Source: Mesorhizobium sophorae (GTDB taxonomy: Bacteria; Pseudomonadota; Alphaproteobacteria; Rhizobiales; Rhizobiaceae). From it: 64,000 nt of DNA. The stretch covers positions 1,240,001-1,304,000 of the forward strand of contig NZ_NNRI01000022.1 in assembly GCF_002270415.1 (NCBI RefSeq), read 5' to 3'. Made by a program: the position numbers and the translations under genes. Numbering within the stretch: the first letter of the stretch is position 1; each line of letters starts with the position of its first letter. Below, piece by piece: positions 51,892 through 59,538 of this stretch. The notes under the pieces are model-generated. The model ran no database searches and was not told where the DNA came from. It worked only from the letters and a program-made list of their open reading frames with translations.

Positions 51892-52454
51892 CTGCGCGGG
51901 GCTTCGCAGTTACCAGCCGGGAACTCCGTCTACCTGGAGAGGAAACACGATCCATTCGTCAGGAAGGCGGCTACCCCAGCTCCGTCGCAGGTGGCAACCC
52001 TCGAAGCTGCCTTTCATGCCGAGTGGAAAAAGCTTCGCGCCATAGAGCCGGCGCTGAACGCAGCAGAGCAGCGCTATATGGACATCAAGGGACGGCGACC
52101 TGTCATGGCCGAAATGACAGCGGAGGAGGTCGAAAGGGTCCGGCGGACGACTGTCGCTGATCTCGCAAACCTACCGCCAAGCCGCGCTGGCGTCGAACAT
52201 GCCGAGGCTTGCGCGCCTATGACAAGGCTGATGCTGGCATCCGGCGCAAGACAGGCTATGGCAAGCTCGATCGAGAATACTCCAAACAGACCCACCGCAC
52301 GGGGAACGCAGCTAACGCGCTGCTTCGCTACCCTGCAAAGACGCTGGCCGATCTCGCGGCGAAGGAGCGAGTGCATCGCACGTGGGAATTTAACGGACAG
52401 GACTTCAATTACATCATGGATGACATTGCTCGGTTGGCTCGCAAGACGATCTGA
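51892..52454 (+). pseudogene. Frameshifted conserved rhizobial hypothetical protein
   Basis: Two frames together make one protein. Frame one (to about 52205) reads YLERKHDPFVRKAATPAPSQ and FHAEWKKLRAIEPALNAAEQ, ending SRAGVEHAEA. Frame two (52209-52454) continues RAYDKADAGIRRKTGYGKLD, AKERVHRTWEFNGQDFNYIM and DDIARLARKTI. The join is natural in sense, so a single indel near 52205 has broken the gene. The N-terminus is also unclear because an in-frame stop lies at 51889-51891. Function unknown. Confidence 0.55.
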
Positions 52455-52527
52455 ACAAATGCCCTTCGGACACTTGATGCCCGCTGCTCACGGCAGCGGG
52501 CCTATATTGGCGCGACCGGGCCGTCAC

Positions 52528-52824
52528 TCAATGGTTATGGGACTGCTGGAATCCGGCCACGTCGTATTGAGATACGCTCTTCGGATTGTTTGAGTTCTGC
52601 GGTTGCTCGCCCGCGTAGTGTGTCCCCGCATTCCCCTCGGGGTTGAAGGCTGAGCCCGGGGCAGAACTGGCGTGACCAGGGGTAACGCTTCCTGTTTCAG
52701 TGGTTCCAATCGTTTGGCTGGGCTGACCTGTCTTGCCTGTTACGGTGTGGACGTTGGCAGCTGAAGCCGTGCCGGCCGAGGCTACAAGCAAGCCCACCGC
52801 TATCGGAATGAGGCGATGTTTCAT
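52528..52824 (-). CDS. Small secreted Gly/Ser/Asn-rich protein
   Basis: 98 residues. Signal peptide MKHRLIPIAVGLLVASAGTA with cleavage near ASAA. The mature part is polar and probably disordered (TVTGKTGQPSQTIGTTETGS, SAFNPEGNAGTHYAGEQPQN) and ends with QQSHNH. No cysteines. ATG with GGGAG upstream. Similar low-complexity exported proteins are common in rhizobia; function unknown. It is the last gene before tRNA-Ser. Confidence 0.65.
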   Translation of the reverse strand: MKHRLIPIAVGLLVASAGTASAANVHTVTGKTGQPSQTIGTTETGSVTPGHASSAPGSAFNPEGNAGTHYAGEQPQNSNNPKSVSQYDVAGFQQSHNH

Positions 52825-53106
52825 GGTTGTTCTCCCAAAGCGTTTCGACAGGGCGCTCGGATCTTGGGAGCACCCGGCGAACTAACTAAACGCTTTTGGG
52901 ACCACCACTCATCCGGAAGATCGCGAACTCGTGATGTCGCTGCCTCACGGTGGCGGGCTTTTTGTTGGCCTGCTACTTTTGCAACTAAACGCTACGGTAT
53001 GAAACAGGATAGCCCAAGCATCGTCGAACGACGTTAGGAACGGAGTTAGGAAGAGAATAAGGCTACGGCCAATAACGTCGCAATATCAGCAGGATGACAG
53101 AAAATC

Positions 53107-53196
53107 TGGCGGAGGAAGTGGGATTCGAACCCACGGTGAGCTTGCACCCACGCCGGTTTTCAAGACCGGTGCCTTAAACCGCTCGGCCATTCCTCC
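53107..53196 (-). tRNA. tRNA-Ser (anticodon UGA)
   Basis: 90 nt including CCA. Acceptor GGAGGAA pairs with TTCCTCC, discriminator G, anticodon loop CTTGAAA giving UGA, a class II variable arm (GCGTGGGTGCAAGCTCACC) and T arm GTGGG TTCGAAT CCCAC. All stems pair. It reads UCA codons and is the intact member of a duplicated pair in this window. Confidence 0.95.
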
Positions 53197-53348
53197 GTTG
53201 TGATTTTTCAATCACTTAGGTAGTGCGCTGCCGGCTGGCTTCGGCCTGTTGGCACCGGATTGGCACCGAAGGCATTCCCGACTGGTTCGCGCTTCATTCC
53301 TGTAGTGCGGCATTGAGGGCCGCGTCAACCACCGCTGCGGCACCTTCC
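53107..53348. repeat. Direct repeat, left copy (tRNA-Ser plus integrase tail)
   Basis: About 240 bp that recur, diverged, at 59308-59535. The unit holds the tRNA-Ser gene, the short spacer AATCACTTAGGTA and the last 20 codons of a tyrosine integrase. Both copies have the same order and orientation. Confidence 0.85.
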
Positions 53349-53616
53349 TGCTGACCTGGGAGCAGGTGCGCATGAATGTTCAGGGTGACTGACGGATTGG
53401 CGTGACCGGCGCGGGCCGACACGACATGCTGCGCAACAGGTGGGTGATGTGGGTATGCCGGAGGCCATGGAAGGTGACTTGCGGAACACCAGCAGTTTCG
53501 GCTTCCCGATCCTTCTCATCCTTGCCCATGCCAAGCTTCAAGCGATGCTCCTCGCTGGCCGTCATTGGCGCCATGTGCTGCATTGAAAGAAAACTCGCCG
53601 GGCGAAGGAACCCCAA
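53294..53616 (-). pseudogene. Decayed tyrosine recombinase (integrase) C-terminus
   Basis: The frame from 53616 gives HRLKLGMGKDEK, typical of phage-type integrases, then jumps over a deletion to VPQVTFHGLRHTHITHLLRS, which holds the catalytic HxLRHT box. After a frameshift, another frame continues VSARAGHANPSVTLNIHAHL (catalytic His and the region before Tyr) and LLPGQQEGAAAVVDAALNAAL to a stop at 53294. The active-site Tyr position is not convincing (LNIHAHL where LDTYSHV is usual). It is inactive. It points toward tRNA-Ser, whose 5' end lies about 100 bp downstream. Confidence 0.85.
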
Positions 53617-53748
53617 TCCCTCAAGCCCGGCGAAAGTTTACTTCCTGATCCCCGATCAGGACCGGTAGGAGGAGGGTACCGGCAATCTATGCAGTGCAAA
53701 ACCGGTGCCAGCATTTTTTGTCCCGAAATGAGACAGGCCAACGCGAGC

Positions 53749-53947
53749 CATGCGCGACAGCGAACTTACCGAACGCCCTGGCCGAGGCTGGACGTGATGG
53801 GCCGAGGGCGTAGGCGAATACGAGATTGAGCGGACATGGTGGCAGGCCAAGGTCTTGCACTTCCCCAAGCTCAACGTGTCGGTCTGGTTCGAGGGATCTG
53901 AAGGGGTCGACGAGCGCCAGGCCGCGCGGGACGCTTCGGCGCTGTAG
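53749..53947 (+). pseudogene. Small gene remnant with an in-frame stop
   Basis: An ATG at 53749 opens MRDSELTERPGRGWT, then TGA, then the same frame continues WAEGVGEYEIERTWWQAKVL and HFPKLNVSVWFEGSEGVDER to a stop at 53947. The composition after the stop is clearly protein-like. One base change would restore a 65-residue protein. Family not recognised. Confidence 0.35.
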
Positions 53948-54007
53948 GACGGCGGCCAGGGGAAACGCTTGCTGGCGAGGCCGTTGGCGCTCTGATACGA
54001 TCGGCCT

Positions 54008-54229
54008 GTGGATCAAGAGACCTTAGATCATCATGCGCTCGGCTTGCTGAAGCAGTATCGAGATGTCCTGGTCGAGAGCTTTGCGCCCCGTGACGCTGAT
54101 GGAGTGCCTGAAATCAGGACTCTAGCCCAAAGCACCGACCCTTTAGAAATCGCAGCTTTGAAGGACATTGAATTACTCGATGTCGTGATCGGCGCGATGT
54201 CAGGCCAGGTCGTTCGCCACTCTATCTGA
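54008..54229 (+). CDS. Small protein of unknown function
   Basis: 73 residues, starting with GTG. Sequence is acidic and helical: LDHHALGLLKQYRDVLVESF, VPEIRTLAQSTDPLEIAALK, DIELLDVVIGAMSGQVVRHS. No ribosome binding site stands out. No family recognised. It lies inside the repeat-flanked segment. Confidence 0.4.
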   Translation: MDQETLDHHALGLLKQYRDVLVESFAPRDADGVPEIRTLAQSTDPLEIAALKDIELLDVVIGAMSGQVVRHSI

Positions 54230-54272
54230 AACCGTCCGCTGGAACCTGAGCCGTTGCCGACTTTATGGCTCA

Positions 54273-54549
54273 ATGAGCACGCGCGGAATCGATTTCCTAG
54301 ATCAATGGATTGCCAACAACATCCCCGAGACGGCAAAGGCCCAATGTCATCTCGGTTGACGAGCTCACCCACAAACTGATTGCTGACGCGGCAGTGATCG
54401 GAATTCGGGGGATCGAGATCGGCGAAGAGGTCGACAGATGCTGGCGTGCCGGAGTGACCATTCGCCGCTTGCCGGCGAGATCACGCGGCTTGACCTTCCA
54501 TGTACTGGAAGGTGTATGGCCGAAGCATGACTTGGAGGTAGGCGCATGA
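54273..54549 (+). pseudogene. Frameshifted DUF768 family gene
   Basis: The ATG at 54273 gives MSTRGIDFLDQWIANNIPET followed by AKAQ, the canonical opening of DUF768 proteins of Mesorhizobium. A frame change near 54340 is needed to continue NVISVDELTHKLIADAAVIG and IRGIEIGEEVD, which is again DUF768. The following residues (CWRAGVTIRRLPARSRGLTF) no longer fit the family, so a second lesion or recombination is likely. Function of DUF768 is unknown. The family supports a mesorhizobial origin for the window. Confidence 0.65.
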
Positions 54550-55145
54550 AGGTTGGAGTTGCGGCCTGCCCGCACTGGGGAGCGCACAACTCGGTGAAAC
54601 GCATCGTCCTTGCGGTGGGGCTTGCACTGGCTTGTGTTTCAAGCCTGGCCGCTGCCAAGGTTGGCAGTGAAGCGCTCATCGAGGCCCGCCAAGCGTCCAT
54701 GAAACAAATGGCAGCGGCTGCAAAAACGCTTGCTGGGATGTTTAACGGCCAAGTCCCTTACAATGCTGCTGCATTTCGAGACGCTGCCGAAACCCTACGA
54801 GATCGAACCGGGAGCCTCGTTGGCGAGTTTCCATCCGGATCGCTCGGTCCACTGTCCGGTGCCAAACCGGAAATCGACCAAGACCGACGAAGTTTTGAGG
54901 CGCTGGCTCACCACATCGCCACGCTCACAACTGCACTGGCAAAGGAGGCTGCGAATGCGCCCCCGAAAATCAACGGCGAAATGCGGATGGGGCCCGGAAC
55001 GATGATGGACGGCGGAAGTCTGCTGGGGAAGCGCACTAACGCGGCTGAACCCGATCCGGCGACGCTGCCCGCAGAACACTTGGTGCACATGATTTTGCAG
55101 GATTGCACCGGTTGCCACTCCAGGTTCCGCCAAAAGATTCGATGA
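54546..55145 (+). CDS. Cytochrome c'-like protein
   Basis: 199 residues. A signal peptide with hydrophobic core RIVLAVGLALACVSSLAAA, then a four-helix-type sequence (IEARQASMKQMAAAAKTLAG, AFRDAAETLRDRTGSLVGEF, SFEALAHHIATLTTALAKEA) and one haem c site near the C-terminus, CTGCHSRFRQKIR. This is the cytochrome c' / c-556 arrangement, where the CxxCH lies in the last helix. A periplasmic electron carrier or gas-binding (NO) role is inferred. ATG at 54546 has GGAGG 6 bp upstream; a GTG at 54594 is an alternative. It overlaps the DUF768 remnant by 4 bp. Confidence 0.8.
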   Translation: MKVGVAACPHWGAHNSVKRIVLAVGLALACVSSLAAAKVGSEALIEARQASMKQMAAAAKTLAGMFNGQVPYNAAAFRDAAETLRDRTGSLVGEFPSGSLGPLSGAKPEIDQDRRSFEALAHHIATLTTALAKEAANAPPKINGEMRMGPGTMMDGGSLLGKRTNAAEPDPATLPAEHLVHMILQDCTGCHSRFRQKIR

Positions 55146-55409
55146 CGGTCGTCCACGAATTAATTCTCTGATGATTTTGTCGACGCGCAACTCCTGCTCA
55201 CCGGCAAGAGTGAACGGGCGCTTGCGGGGCGCTGTTTTGCCCTGAAGGGCGGCGCTTGCCGCTGCTCCCGCCGTCGCTGGTACATCCGCAGTCGACGGCG
55301 GGTGCCGGACTTAAAGCTTGCACCGGCCATTGCGGGGGAGGTCAGGTCTCCCGCGCGAGTGACTCTACAACCACGTCAGAAGTTGCTCAATTAAGGCTAA
55401 GTGCGGGTG
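55146..55409. other. Gap with no recognised gene
   Basis: About 260 bp. A GC-rich stretch GGGGCGCTGTTTTGCCCTGAA is the only feature; no convincing ORF or terminator. Confidence 0.4.
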
Positions 55410-55640
55410 GCCATCATCCTTTCAGGGGCCTTACCGGGCGCTTGCCGGAACCATCTCCAAGCGCTTATCGACCGGCTCGGCCCGGATCGCGGCTGCATTG
55501 GGATCTGGTCGAGGCCCTTCGGCTGCTCGGATTGTACGGCTGCAAGGCGCGACCGCCGGCCGGTGTTACGAGGGTATCCAGGCGCAGCGCAACCGCGACT
55601 GGAAACCGACGTTCTCATATCGCCAAGCGAACGGCGCTAG
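55410..55640 (+). pseudogene. Broken copy of the four-cysteine small protein
   Basis: Frames combine to CRNHLQALIDRLGPDRGC, then LHWDLVEALRL, then RRDRRP-like and RNRDWKPTFSYRQANGAR. The first two segments match the intact gene at 57554 (NIQALVDRLGEDYGC and LHWDLIRVLF), so this is a paralogue with at least two frameshifts. Confidence 0.5.
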
Positions 55641-55714
55641 ATGTCCCGCCACGGATCAATTGTGCTTGGCACCGAAATTGCTCTGTTGATTAAAACAGCG
55701 AGATATCTCTCTAG

Positions 55715-56059
55715 ATGATCGAAAGCGCCCCTAGGATTGTCTGCAATTCGTGCAGAGTGCCCCTTAGCAGCGTCAGTGAGCCTCAAGGGTCCGACCTCTT
55801 ATCTTGCCCCAATTGCCGGATTTCCGACACATACGACAACGTCATGCTTGAACTTGGCCAACGCACGGCGGACGCACTTTTGCGCGCGATCTACCGACCT
55901 GTTCCCTCGAGGATCTATCGTTTCGCCCTTCTCTTTTCAGAAGGGGGACACCACCCCAAGCCGACAAGGTCGCCCCTGATGAGCACGACTAGTGACGAGG
56001 ACCACCGCCGTATGCGAATGCGGGTCAGGCGGAGGAAGGATGGTCCGTCCCGTGCCTAA
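55715..56059 (+). CDS. Small zinc-ribbon-like protein
   Basis: 114 residues. Two CxxC pairs, IVCNSCRVPL and LLSCPNCRISDTYD, 17 residues apart, form a zinc-ribbon-like N-terminus. A helix follows (VMLELGQRTADALLRAIYRP), then a polar, arginine-rich tail (HRRMRMRVRRRKDGPSRA). A nucleic-acid-binding role is possible but only inferred. No ribosome binding site stands out. Family not recognised. The tail could be a frame extension. Confidence 0.5.
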   Translation: MIESAPRIVCNSCRVPLSSVSEPQGSDLLSCPNCRISDTYDNVMLELGQRTADALLRAIYRPVPSRIYRFALLFSEGGHHPKPTRSPLMSTTSDEDHRRMRMRVRRRKDGPSRA

Positions 56060-56087
56060 AGAGGCCAACGGAAACGCGCGCTGTGCT

Positions 56088-56219
56088 TCATATTAGACCA
56101 GAAAGATGGAGTAGGTGGGCAACTCGCATGCCGAGGCCCACTGTGAATTCGCCATCGTTGGCAGCAAAGTCCCAACCGAAGAATGCCGCCCAGCCAAAAA
56201 GCAGAATGGAGAAGCGCAT
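56088..56219 (-). CDS. 43-residue small membrane-type protein
   Basis: Starts MRFSILLFGWAAFFGWDFAA, one hydrophobic segment, then NDGEFTVGLGMRVAHLLHLS. The pattern of a short hydrophobic start followed by an ANDGE-type polar turn and an amphipathic helix looks like a genuine small protein. A longer frame (56056-56241) overlaps in another reading frame and is less protein-like. Function unknown. Confidence 0.45.
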   Translation of the reverse strand: MRFSILLFGWAAFFGWDFAANDGEFTVGLGMRVAHLLHLSGLI

Positions 56220-56555
56220 TAAACGACGCTAAATTAGACATGTTGAATAAAGGTTAAGGGCTTTATATGCGACGGTTAGCCCTGAGCCTTTCCCCCCGGC
56301 CGGGCACTACCATGTTGACCCAGAAATGCCAGTGAAGCCGGTCGCTTTTCCGCCAGGCAATCCATCCCGGCGCCCTTTTGACACTCAACAAACCAGCGGG
56401 GCGCCGAGCCATTACCCGGCGGCGCTTTGAGGGGAACGGCGCCGAATATTCATCATAGCGCGCTCGCTGGAGTTTGTTGGAATACAGCCTTTTGGACGAT
56501 GCCCCGCGGTTGAAAATGCCGGCCGGATGCCCGTCACCAAAAAATCCGGGCTTTC
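56220..56555. other. Gap with no recognised gene
   Basis: About 335 bp. Short frames exist (for example MPVKPVAFPPGNPSRRPF at 56326, ending early) but none is supported. GC-rich and without terminator-like hairpins. Confidence 0.4.
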
Positions 56556-56891
56556 TTAAATCCGAACTCTATTCGCTACGGCTGGCCTGCCTCTTAGGTC
56601 TGACCCCGGCAAGCGATTGTCGCCTACGAAACGGTCTTCGGACGATAGTTTGGGCGGTATGAAAGGACCCGTAGCGCCGATCTCGCCTAGCCAATCCTCG
56701 TAGCCAGTGTTCATTTTGGACACCAGTTCATCGGGATCATGTATCCCGGACTGGAATAGGCTCTTGAGGCGCCGGCCGAAGTGTTCCCATGCCGGATGGC
56801 CTTCTGGAATTCCTGCCTCTGTGCAATAGTCGTTGAGAACCTTTGTTAGCATTGCAAGTTGCTCAGAATCGAGATGATCGTCGGATGACAT
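56556..56891 (-). CDS. Conserved small rhizobial protein of unknown function
   Basis: 111 residues. Core MSSDDHLDSEQLAMLTKVLN, DYCTEAGIPEGHPAWEHFGR and RLKSLFQSGIHDPDELVSKM resembles a short helical protein repeated in many rhizobial genomes. The final 35 residues (ATGPFIPPKLSSEDRFVGDN) are less typical. ATG at 56891 with GAGGGAT upstream. Cytosolic. No function known. Confidence 0.65.
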   Translation of the reverse strand: MSSDDHLDSEQLAMLTKVLNDYCTEAGIPEGHPAWEHFGRRLKSLFQSGIHDPDELVSKMNTGYEDWLGEIGATGPFIPPKLSSEDRFVGDNRLPGSDLRGRPAVANRVRI

Positions 56892-57250
56892 CGCTTTATC
56901 CCTCGTGGGGGCGAAAGCGTGATCGACTCTTCCAAGCGCCAGGCGCCCGTTCAAATTGGCCAGCGACGTCCTTTCAGTACGCTTTAGTCAGGGATTAGCG
57001 AGTCAAATCGGGCGTGGAGCGGAGCTTGGGAAATATCTTTCAGCCGACGGAACGTTTGTGGTCGCCCGGTGTTATCACCCTGATCCCCGCATAGGGATCA
57101 TAAAGGGCCTTGCCCCTCCTGGCCCTAGTTTGAGTCCGCTGTCTCCCCGGCAGCGGACCCGACGTATTTCAGTGATCGTGCCTTACGAATCAGTAAGTCG
57201 TCGGTCCGCGCAAAGCCAGATAACCAGCATCGTCGTCACCGAACGGCACT
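56892..57250. other. Intergenic stretch with an inverted repeat
   Basis: About 360 bp without a convincing gene. A perfect 7-bp inverted repeat TGATCCC CGCATA GGGATCA occurs at 57081-57100 but is not followed by T residues. Confidence 0.4.
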
Positions 57251-57544
57251 TTGCTGCCCGGCGGGCCTCCACCTGCCGAGAATCAAAGGCCCGCTGCCCG
57301 CTCTCAGTCTGCTGGCGGCGGGCTTTTCGCCCAAGGGGGCATTGGTGGTGACTACGCAGCGGAGGCGGAACGACTTCATAAAAGCATAGTCCAGCCGCTT
57401 CTATCACCTAGCAGCGAGCATTACCGGGCGCTCCAGCGCACCCACGAAGCGCTGTTGAAGACGGTGAAGGACGTCACCGGCAAGGATTCGCCGTTCATTC
57501 AATGGTTCGGGACAGGGCCTGTGCGGCCTCCCAAGGCTGGGTAG
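57251..57544 (+). CDS. Small protein, N-terminus uncertain
   Basis: The frame is open from 57251 (TTG) for 97 codons, but an intrinsic terminator (57289-57327) lies inside its first part, so the true start is probably after 57330. The protein-like part reads DYAAEAERLHKSIVQPLLSP, SSEHYRALQRTHEALLKTVK and DVTGKDSPFIQWFGTGPVRP. It is 9 bp upstream of the four-cysteine protein gene and may be co-transcribed with it. Family not recognised; could be a 5'-truncated gene. Confidence 0.35.
   Translation: MLPGGPPPAENQRPAARSQSAGGGLFAQGGIGGDYAAEAERLHKSIVQPLLSPSSEHYRALQRTHEALLKTVKDVTGKDSPFIQWFGTGPVRPPKAG
57289..57327 (+). terminator. Intrinsic terminator
   Basis: GCCCGCTGCC pairs with GGCGGCGGGC (one G-T wobble) across a 15-nt loop, followed by TTTT. 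It would stop transcription coming from the 56.9-57.2 kb side. Confidence 0.6.
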
Positions 57545-57553
57545 CGCCATCCC

Positions 57554-57823
57554 ATGACCATGAAATATCCGTTCGTCGAGGACACGCTCGGCAAGAAGCT
57601 GCAGATCGGGTCGGGGCTTTCCGTCGACTGCATGACGTGCCGCCGGCATGCCGACCTCAATATCCAAGCGCTGGTTGACCGTCTCGGCGAAGATTACGGC
57701 TGCCTACACTGGGATTTGATCCGGGTCCTATTCTGCCAGCCCTGCCGTGACGCTGGGCGCCCTGACCGAAACATCTCGTTCACCAGCCACCCGAAGACAC
57801 CAGGGCAGCGACGCTCAGACTAA
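57554..57823 (+). CDS. Four-cysteine small protein (intact family member)
   Basis: 89 residues. Two CxxCR pairs, VDCMTCRRHADLN and LFCQPCRDAGRPDRN, flank a central helix-strand NIQALVDRLGEDYGCLHWDL. This looks like a small zinc-binding fold, possibly structural or nucleic-acid binding. ATG at 57554 with a second in-frame ATG three codons later. A broken copy lies at 55410-55640 and a 3' fragment at 59539-59640, so the family has been copied within this zone. Function unknown. Confidence 0.55.
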   Translation: MTMKYPFVEDTLGKKLQIGSGLSVDCMTCRRHADLNIQALVDRLGEDYGCLHWDLIRVLFCQPCRDAGRPDRNISFTSHPKTPGQRRSD

Positions 57824-58049
57824 GCGGCCCGGCATCTCCGCACGGCGGGGGGCCAGCAGACTGTCGGGCCTGACCGGCGCGGGTTGGGGAGCGTGCCGGC
57901 TGGTGAAAATATACGCTTTCGCTAATATGTTCGGGACCTATCCGTAAGAACGATGGAAGCAGCAAAAGGTGGAGCACAAACCCGTAAAGATCTAAACGGA
58001 AGGCCAAAGTGATGGCGAAGGGGTTCGACGACAAAGGGAGGGAGCACAA

Positions 58050-58352
58050 ATGGCCGCCTATCTTATCGCGGATGTGGACATAAAAGACGCTGCCGCGTTC
58101 GAGGAATATCGGCGGGATGTTCCGGCCACCGAGGCGCGCTACGGCGGGCGATACTTAGGTCGTGGCGGTGCGACCAAGGTTCTGGAAGGTGACTGGGAGC
58201 CACACCGTTTGGTTATTATCGAATTCCCCGATATGGCGTCATTGATGGGCTGGTATAATTCGCCGGAGTACGCCCGCCTGATCGAGATCCGAAAACGTTG
58301 CGCCAACACCAGGATCATTGCGCTGGAAGGGATCACAACACCCATTGTCTGA
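58050..58352 (+). CDS. DUF1330 family protein
   Basis: 100 residues. Family signature from the start: MAAYLIADVDIKDAAAFEEY, then TEARYGGRYLGRGGATKVLE, GDWEPHRLVIIEFPDMASLM and WYNSPEYARLIEIRKRCANT. DUF1330 proteins adopt a ferredoxin-like dimeric alpha/beta barrel; their function is unknown. Cytosolic. ATG with AGGGAGGGAG upstream. Two very short frames (57953 and 58012) overlap head to tail just before it. Confidence 0.87.
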   Translation: MAAYLIADVDIKDAAAFEEYRRDVPATEARYGGRYLGRGGATKVLEGDWEPHRLVIIEFPDMASLMGWYNSPEYARLIEIRKRCANTRIIALEGITTPIV

Positions 58353-58536
58353 CGGTGCTGCGAAGCGGGCCTTTAGGGCCGGCAGAACAAGGACTTCAGT
58401 CTTAATTGCGCGATATCTAATATACGATAAACTTAACAGCGCGGGGGGCTTTTCCCGCCAAGGTGGCCGGTGCGGCTTCGCTTCCCCAAGCATCCCCTGC
58501 GCCGGCCATTCGCGTCGATAATCGGGAATTGTCAGA

Positions 58537-58974
58537 TTGGATGCTGCACGCGTTAGCTTCGAGGCCAGGCGACGGGCAGACACGGTTGCGCCGCCGCCAA
58601 GATTTGATCCTATCAGGGGAAGTGTGGCGGCGGCGGCGATAGCCAGCAGCGTCGTTGCGGTTTTCTATTGGCTTGCAGGCAGCAATCACATCGCGGGTCC
58701 GATCGGCGTAATCACGATTTTGGCATTTGCGCTGCCGTATCTTTATCTCCGGAGAAAGGAGCGGAAGAACAGTGAGGCCTTTGATACCTATTACATCAGA
58801 TTTTTGGAACTAGAGAGGGCAAGGGAGAAAAGCTTGGCTGCCGCCAAACCAAGCACCGCTCCCGGTAAGCCCTCATCGCGCCTGGCGCCGCTGCCCCTAC
58901 ATCCTGATCGAGACATACGACAACAGGTAAATGATCGCGATGGACGCCGTAGCGAGTACGACCCATACTCCTAA
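58537..58974 (+). CDS. Small membrane protein
   Basis: Up to 145 residues with two membrane helices (SVVAVFYWLAGSN and IGVITILAFALPYLYLRR) followed by a charged helix (ERKNSEAFDTYYIRFLELER). The frame opens with TTG at 58537, but a GTG at 58624 behind AGGGGA would give a more ordinary short N-terminus. The last 25 residues lie antisense to a micro-ORF on the other strand. Function and family unknown. Confidence 0.45.
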   Translation: MDAARVSFEARRRADTVAPPPRFDPIRGSVAAAAIASSVVAVFYWLAGSNHIAGPIGVITILAFALPYLYLRRKERKNSEAFDTYYIRFLELERAREKSLAAAKPSTAPGKPSSRLAPLPLHPDRDIRQQVNDRDGRRSEYDPYS

Positions 58975-58983
58975 GCTGCTCAT
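58897..58983 (-). CDS. 28-residue membrane micro-protein
   Basis: Encodes MSSLGVWVVLATASIAIIYL followed by LSYVSIRM, a single membrane-spanning helix. The ATG overlaps the stop of the upstream 60-codon ORF (ATGA), and GAGGA lies 5 bp upstream, so translational coupling is plausible. Function unknown. Confidence 0.4.
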   Translation of the reverse strand: MSSLGVWVVLATASIAIIYLLSYVSIRM

Positions 58984-59162
58984 GCTTCCTCAATTCCCGC
59001 CGGCGCACTCGTTGGGCAGGGTGTTGGGATGGTGGACGCCGGCCCAGACGGAAAAGGTCCCCAAGCACAAGCTAATATAATTGAGATGCAGACGCCTATG
59101 GTGTGATCGCGGGAACCCATGGCCCAAGCGCTCCCGTCGGTCTCGCTTTCCTCGTCGATCAT
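58980..59162 (-). CDS. 60-residue small membrane or exported protein
   Basis: Reads MIDEESETDGSAWAMGSRDH, then a hydrophobic segment TIGVCISIILACAWGPF and a Pro/Ser/Thr-rich end (STIPTPCPTSAPAGIEEA). One membrane span. It overlaps the 28-residue micro-ORF by 4 bp (ATGA). The ATG at 59162 is preferred over a TTG at 59174. Family unknown. Confidence 0.4.
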   Translation of the reverse strand: MIDEESETDGSAWAMGSRDHTIGVCISIILACAWGPFPSGPASTIPTPCPTSAPAGIEEA

Positions 59163-59307
59163 CCGGACCCGCAATGAAGGCTGATGCCTGATGCCAATGA
59201 ATGTTTCGCGGAGGTGGATCTTCCCGCGCTTTATCTAGATTGCGCTGATTCCATGCACAGATAGCAGCGCCCGCTGCTGCATCCCGAACCACGAACGCAA
59301 TCACCTA

Positions 59308-59397
59308 TGGCGGAGGAAGTGGGATTCGAGCCCACGGTGAGCTTGCACCCACGCCGGTTTTCAAGTCCGGTGCCTTAAAACGCTCGGCCATTCGTCC
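59308..59397 (-). pseudogene. Degenerate tRNA-Ser copy
   Basis: Same 90-nt layout as the tRNA-Ser at 53107 with the anticodon loop intact, but with mutations that break structure: acceptor position 4 G to C (C-C mismatch), T to A in the anticodon stem (A-A mismatch), a G to T change in the D arm, and T54 to C in the T loop. It is likely non-functional. Confidence 0.85.
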
Positions 59398-59535
59398 GCT
59401 GTGACTTTCCAATCACTTAGGTAATGCGCTGCCGACTGGCTTCGGCCCGTTCGCAACGGATTGGCACCGAAGGCGTTCCGACTGGTTCGTAGTGCGGCAT
59501 TGAGGGCCGCGTCAACCACCGCAGCAGCGCCTTCC
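59308..59535. repeat. Direct repeat, right copy (tRNA-Ser plus integrase tail)
   Basis: About 228 bp matching 53107-53348 in the same order and orientation, with scattered substitutions and a deletion that removes the integrase stop codon. Confidence 0.85.
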
Positions 59536-59537
59536 CG
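59490..59537 (-). pseudogene. Integrase C-terminal fragment, second copy
   Basis: The minus-strand frame reads REGAAAVVDAALNAALRTSR, equal to the last residues of the left integrase remnant. The rest of the integrase is absent; the break is at about 59537. Confidence 0.7.
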
Positions 59538-59538
59538 T

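Noticed and set aside
57953..58083. Two tiny frames (about 19 and 23 codons) head to tail before the DUF1330 gene
   Set aside because: Too short and of random-looking sequence; they may simply be leader DNA carrying the ribosome binding site.
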